DNA of 64,000 nt from Brachyhypopomus gauderio (taxonomy: Eukaryota > Chordata > Actinopteri > Gymnotiformes > Hypopomidae). The stretch spans positions 1 through 64,000 of the forward strand of contig NW_027506913.1 in the NCBI RefSeq assembly GCF_052324685.1, read 5' to 3'. Position numbers and translations under genes: made by a program. Positions 61,840 to 64,000 of this stretch are shown here, one piece after another (the first letter of the stretch is position 1; the number at the start of each line of letters is the position of its first letter). The notes under the pieces are model-generated. The model was not told the DNA's origin. It saw only the letters and a program-made list of their open reading frames with translations, and did not search any database.

Positions 61840-61911
61840 AGGTTCCACCGAGAGTCGAACTCGGATTGCTGGATTCAGAGTCCAGAGTGCTAACCATTAC
61901 ACCATGGAACC
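61840..61911 (-). tRNA. tRNA-Gln-CTG: tRNA-Gln(CTG) type I
   Basis: Unit 56, first of three. Type form. Confidence 0.95.
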
Positions 61912-62138
61912 TACGTTAGACACTTCTGAGTCTTGTTTTGCTCGGTTCACAGACCAAGTTAAGCTCAAAGTGACTTGTCATGGGAGAATGCAGGTTGCAA
62001 CAACTACAGACAAGGACTTCCAGCAACAAGATAATTAGTTGAGGTATTTGATTTGGTCAACTGAAAGACACTTTCTGTTTACAGTAGTCTTCAACAATGA
62101 AAGCTGGTACAATCCCAGATAAAGAGCATGTAGCAGAA

Positions 62139-62210
62139 AGGTTCCACCGAGAGTCGAACTCGGATTGCTGGATTCAGAGTCCAGAGTGCTAACCATTACA
62201 CCATGGAACC
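62139..62210 (-). tRNA. tRNA-Gln-CTG: tRNA-Gln(CTG) type I
   Basis: Unit 56, second of three. Type form. Confidence 0.95.
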
Positions 62211-62437
62211 TACATGAGACACTTCTGAGTCTTGTTTTGCTGGGTTCACAGACCAAGTTAAGCTCAAAGTGACTTGTCATGGGAGAATGCATGTTGCAAC
62301 AACTACAGACAAGGACTTCCAGCAACAAGATAATTAGTTGAGGTATTTGATTTGGTCAACTGAAAGACACTTTCTGTTTACACTAGTCTTCAACAACGAA
62401 AGCTGGTACAACCCCAGATAAAGAGCATGTAGCAGAA

Positions 62438-62509
62438 AGGTTCCACCGAGAGTCGAACTCGGATTGCTGGATTCAGAGTCCAGAGTGCTAACCATTACAC
62501 CATGGAACC
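62438..62509 (-). tRNA. tRNA-Gln-CTG: tRNA-Gln(CTG) type I
   Basis: Unit 56, third of three. Type form; spacer to its right has gagtcgttttg. Confidence 0.95.
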
Positions 62510-62734
62510 TACATTAGACATTTCTGAGTCGTTTTGCTGGGTTCACAGACCAAGTTAAGCTCAAAGTGACTTGTCATGGGAGAATGCAGGTTGCAACAAC
62601 TACAGACAAGGACTTCCAGCAACAAGGTAATTAGTGGAGGTATTTGATTTGGTCAACTGAAAGACACTTTCTGTTTACAGTAGTCTTCAACAATGAAAGC
62701 TGGTACAATCCCAGATAAAGAGCATGTAGCAGAA

Positions 62735-62806
62735 AGGTTCCACCAAGAGTCGAACTCGGATCACTGGATTCAAAGTCCAGAGTGCTGACCATTACACCAT
62801 GGAACC
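62735..62806 (-). tRNA. tRNA-Gln-TTG: tRNA-Gln(TTG), U63 variant
   Basis: Unit 57. Stem-paired, A15; G51·U63 wobble, as in unit 48. Confidence 0.93.
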
Positions 62807-62834
62807 CACAGCAAAAGTTGTTTCTAGCAAATGA

Positions 62835-62946
62835 GTTGCTGGATTCAGAGTCCAGAATGCTAACACCATGGAACCAGCAAATAGGTTTCCAACTTCTCTG
62901 CCGTTGATTTCAGAGTCTGTTGTGCTTACTACTGCATCACGCAACC
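62835..62946 (-). pseudogene. tRNA-Gln relic pair
   Basis: Unit 57. G30 form, GG start. Confidence 0.7.
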
Positions 62947-63201
62947 AAAGAAATTAGCTTTTGTGAATACTGTTTTGCTGAACACATAGCAAAACATCCT
63001 GTCCTGAGACCCTAGCATATTTGGATTTAAATGACTTCACCAATTCTAGGATAATCAGAAAGCTGTTTGCCACAAGAACAAGCATGTAAAAATTCTGAAA
63101 ACAATTCATGAAATATGCTGGAATTATAAAGACCGCAAGCATGTGATAGAGCTTGCATGGAGAAAAGACCTGCAAGCTGGAATCAACACTAATGAATCAA
63201 A

Positions 63202-63273
63202 AGGTTCCACTGAGAGTTGAACTCAGATTGCTGGATTCAGAGTCCAGAGTGCTAACCATTACACCATGGAACC
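63202..63273 (-). tRNA. tRNA-Gln-CTG: tRNA-Gln(CTG) type II
   Basis: Unit 57. Type form. Confidence 0.95.
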
Positions 63274-63501
63274 TAAAAGATAAGTTCTGATTCTTCTGTT
63301 TTGCTGGGTTCACAGACCAAGTTAAGCTCAAAGTGACTTGTCTTGAGAGGATGCAAGTTGCAACAACTACAGACAAGGACTTCCAGCAACAAGATATTTA
63401 GTTGAGGTATTCGATTTGGTCAACTGAAAGACACTTTCTGTTTACAGTAGTCTTCAACAATGAAAGCTGGTACAATCCCAGATAAAGAGCATGTAGCAGA
63501 A

Positions 63502-63573
63502 AGGTTCCACCGAGAGTCGAACTCGGATTGCTGGATTCAGAGTCCAGAGTGCTAACCATTACACCATGGAACC
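63502..63573 (-). tRNA. tRNA-Gln-CTG: tRNA-Gln(CTG) type I
   Basis: Unit 57. Type form. Confidence 0.95.
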
Positions 63574-63800
63574 TACATTAGACACTTCTGAGTCTTGTTT
63601 TGCTCGGTTCACAGACCAAGTTAAGCTCAAAGTGACTTGTCATGGGAGAATGCAGGTTGCAACAACTACAGACAAGGACTTCCAGCAACAAGATAATTAG
63701 TTGAGGTATTTGATTTGGTCAACTGAAAGACACTTTCTGTTTACAGTAGTCTTCAACAATGAAAGCTGGTACAATCCCAGATAAAGAGTATGTAGTAGAA

Positions 63801-63872
63801 AGGTTCCACCGAGAGTCGAACTCGGATCACTGGATTCAAAGTCCAGAGTGCTGACCAATACACCATGGAACC
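63801..63872 (-). tRNA. tRNA-Gln-TTG: tRNA-Gln(TTG)
   Basis: Unit 58. Stem-paired form, T15. Confidence 0.93.
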
Positions 63873-63900
63873 CACAGCAAAAGTTGTTTCTAGCAAATGA

Positions 63901-64000
63901 GTTGCTGGATTCAGAGTCCAGAATGCTAACACCATGGAAACAGCAAATAGGTTTCCAACTTCTCTGTCGTTGATTTCAGAGTCTGTTGTGCTTACTACTG
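63901..64000 (-). pseudogene. tRNA-Gln relic pair, cut by window edge
   Basis: Unit 58. G30 form, start GTTTCC; the older relic runs off the window. Confidence 0.68.

Larger units (their letters stand above)
1..64000 (-). repeat. Tandem tRNA-Gln gene array (runs off both window ends)
   Basis: The whole window is made of tRNA-Gln genes and two kinds of spacer in head-to-tail order. TTG-to-TTG steps fall on a ladder of about 766 bp plus multiples of 300 bp, as expected if a 299-300 bp monomer (one type I tRNA plus one A-spacer) is gained and lost by unequal exchange. Copies differ by scattered single-base changes and a few 2 to 12 bp deletions. The edges cut a tRNA at base 1 and a relic at base 64000, so the true array is longer. 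About one fifth of the DNA is tRNA sequence. No mobile-element protein, CRISPR or rRNA is visible. Confidence 0.97.
60226..64000 (-). repeat. Long-range copy of 49449-53990 with 767 bp missing
   Basis: 60226-62138 matches 49449-51361 at offset 10777. 62139-64000 matches 52129-53990 at offset 10010. Shared rare markers are gtatacgatttgg, gagtcgttttg and the U63 TTG gene. The offset change equals one missing TTG-to-type I block (51362-52128), which leaves three type I genes in a row in unit 56. Confidence 0.75.

Noticed and set aside
1-64000. CRISPR-like or prokaryotic array
   Set aside because: The repeated 72 nt elements fold as complete tRNA-Gln with Pol III boxes. Spacers are ~227-255 bp and themselves repetitive.
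1-64000. tRNA-derived SINE family
   Set aside because: No 3' tail, poly(A), target-site duplications or dispersed insertion. Copies are strictly head-to-tail and the tRNAs are full length with good structure.

Overview
This window is one uninterrupted tandem array of nuclear tRNA-Gln genes. I see no protein-coding gene. Every intact tRNA lies on the minus strand. I count 181 full-length loci: 58 tRNA-Gln(TTG) and 123 tRNA-Gln(CTG). One CTG copy has lost two bases of its anticodon loop, and one more CTG copy is cut by the left window edge. The tRNAs are 72 nt, carry no encoded CCA, and have internal A and B boxes, so this is a eukaryotic RNA polymerase III locus. Acceptor, D and anticodon arms are close to the animal tRNA-Gln consensus as I remember it. 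Giant tRNA arrays are known in fish (zebrafish chromosome 4) and in Xenopus. A fish or amphibian is therefore my best guess, but it is inference and the species is not recognised.

Layout in + coordinates (transcription runs right to left). A unit is: tRNA-Gln(TTG), 28 bp, a 41-nt half-tRNA relic, 7 bp, a 64-nt older tRNA relic, a ~255 bp 'B-spacer', tRNA-Gln(CTG) type II, then zero to four copies of [~227 bp 'A-spacer' + tRNA-Gln(CTG) type I], a last A-spacer, and the next unit. TTG-to-TTG distance is ~766 bp plus ~300 bp per type I gene, giving 766, 1066, 1365, 1662 or 1961 bp. I number the units 1 to 58 from the left. Type I and type II differ in the T arm: type I has CCGAG/CTCGG with loop TTCGACT, type II has CTGAG/CTCAG with loop TTCAACT. 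The stem difference is a compensated base-pair change.

The array looks built from one ~300 bp monomer (tRNA-Gln plus spacer). The B-spacer with its older tRNA relic appears to be a much diverged copy of the A-spacer monomer. Larger duplications sit on top: ~1833 bp (6958-10623), ~2730 bp (10396-15855), ~1832 bp (25371-28735), 4093 bp (36494-44679), 2192 bp (53791-58174), and longer-range copies offset by ~15.05 kb and ~10.0-10.8 kb. The 2192 bp pair carries a 120 bp inverted insertion ending in a foldback hairpin.

Runs of four T (Pol III terminators) on the coding strand are not evenly spread. They lie just upstream of each TTG gene, just downstream of each type II gene, and in most units just upstream of type II. 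They are almost absent from A-spacers and from the 3' flanks of TTG and type I genes. This suggests multi-tRNA primary transcripts, TTG followed by type I genes. Expression cannot be judged from sequence. Stretches between listed genes are A- or B-spacer; I see nothing else in them. tRNA positions use standard tRNA numbering. 'Type form' means no difference noticed by eye.
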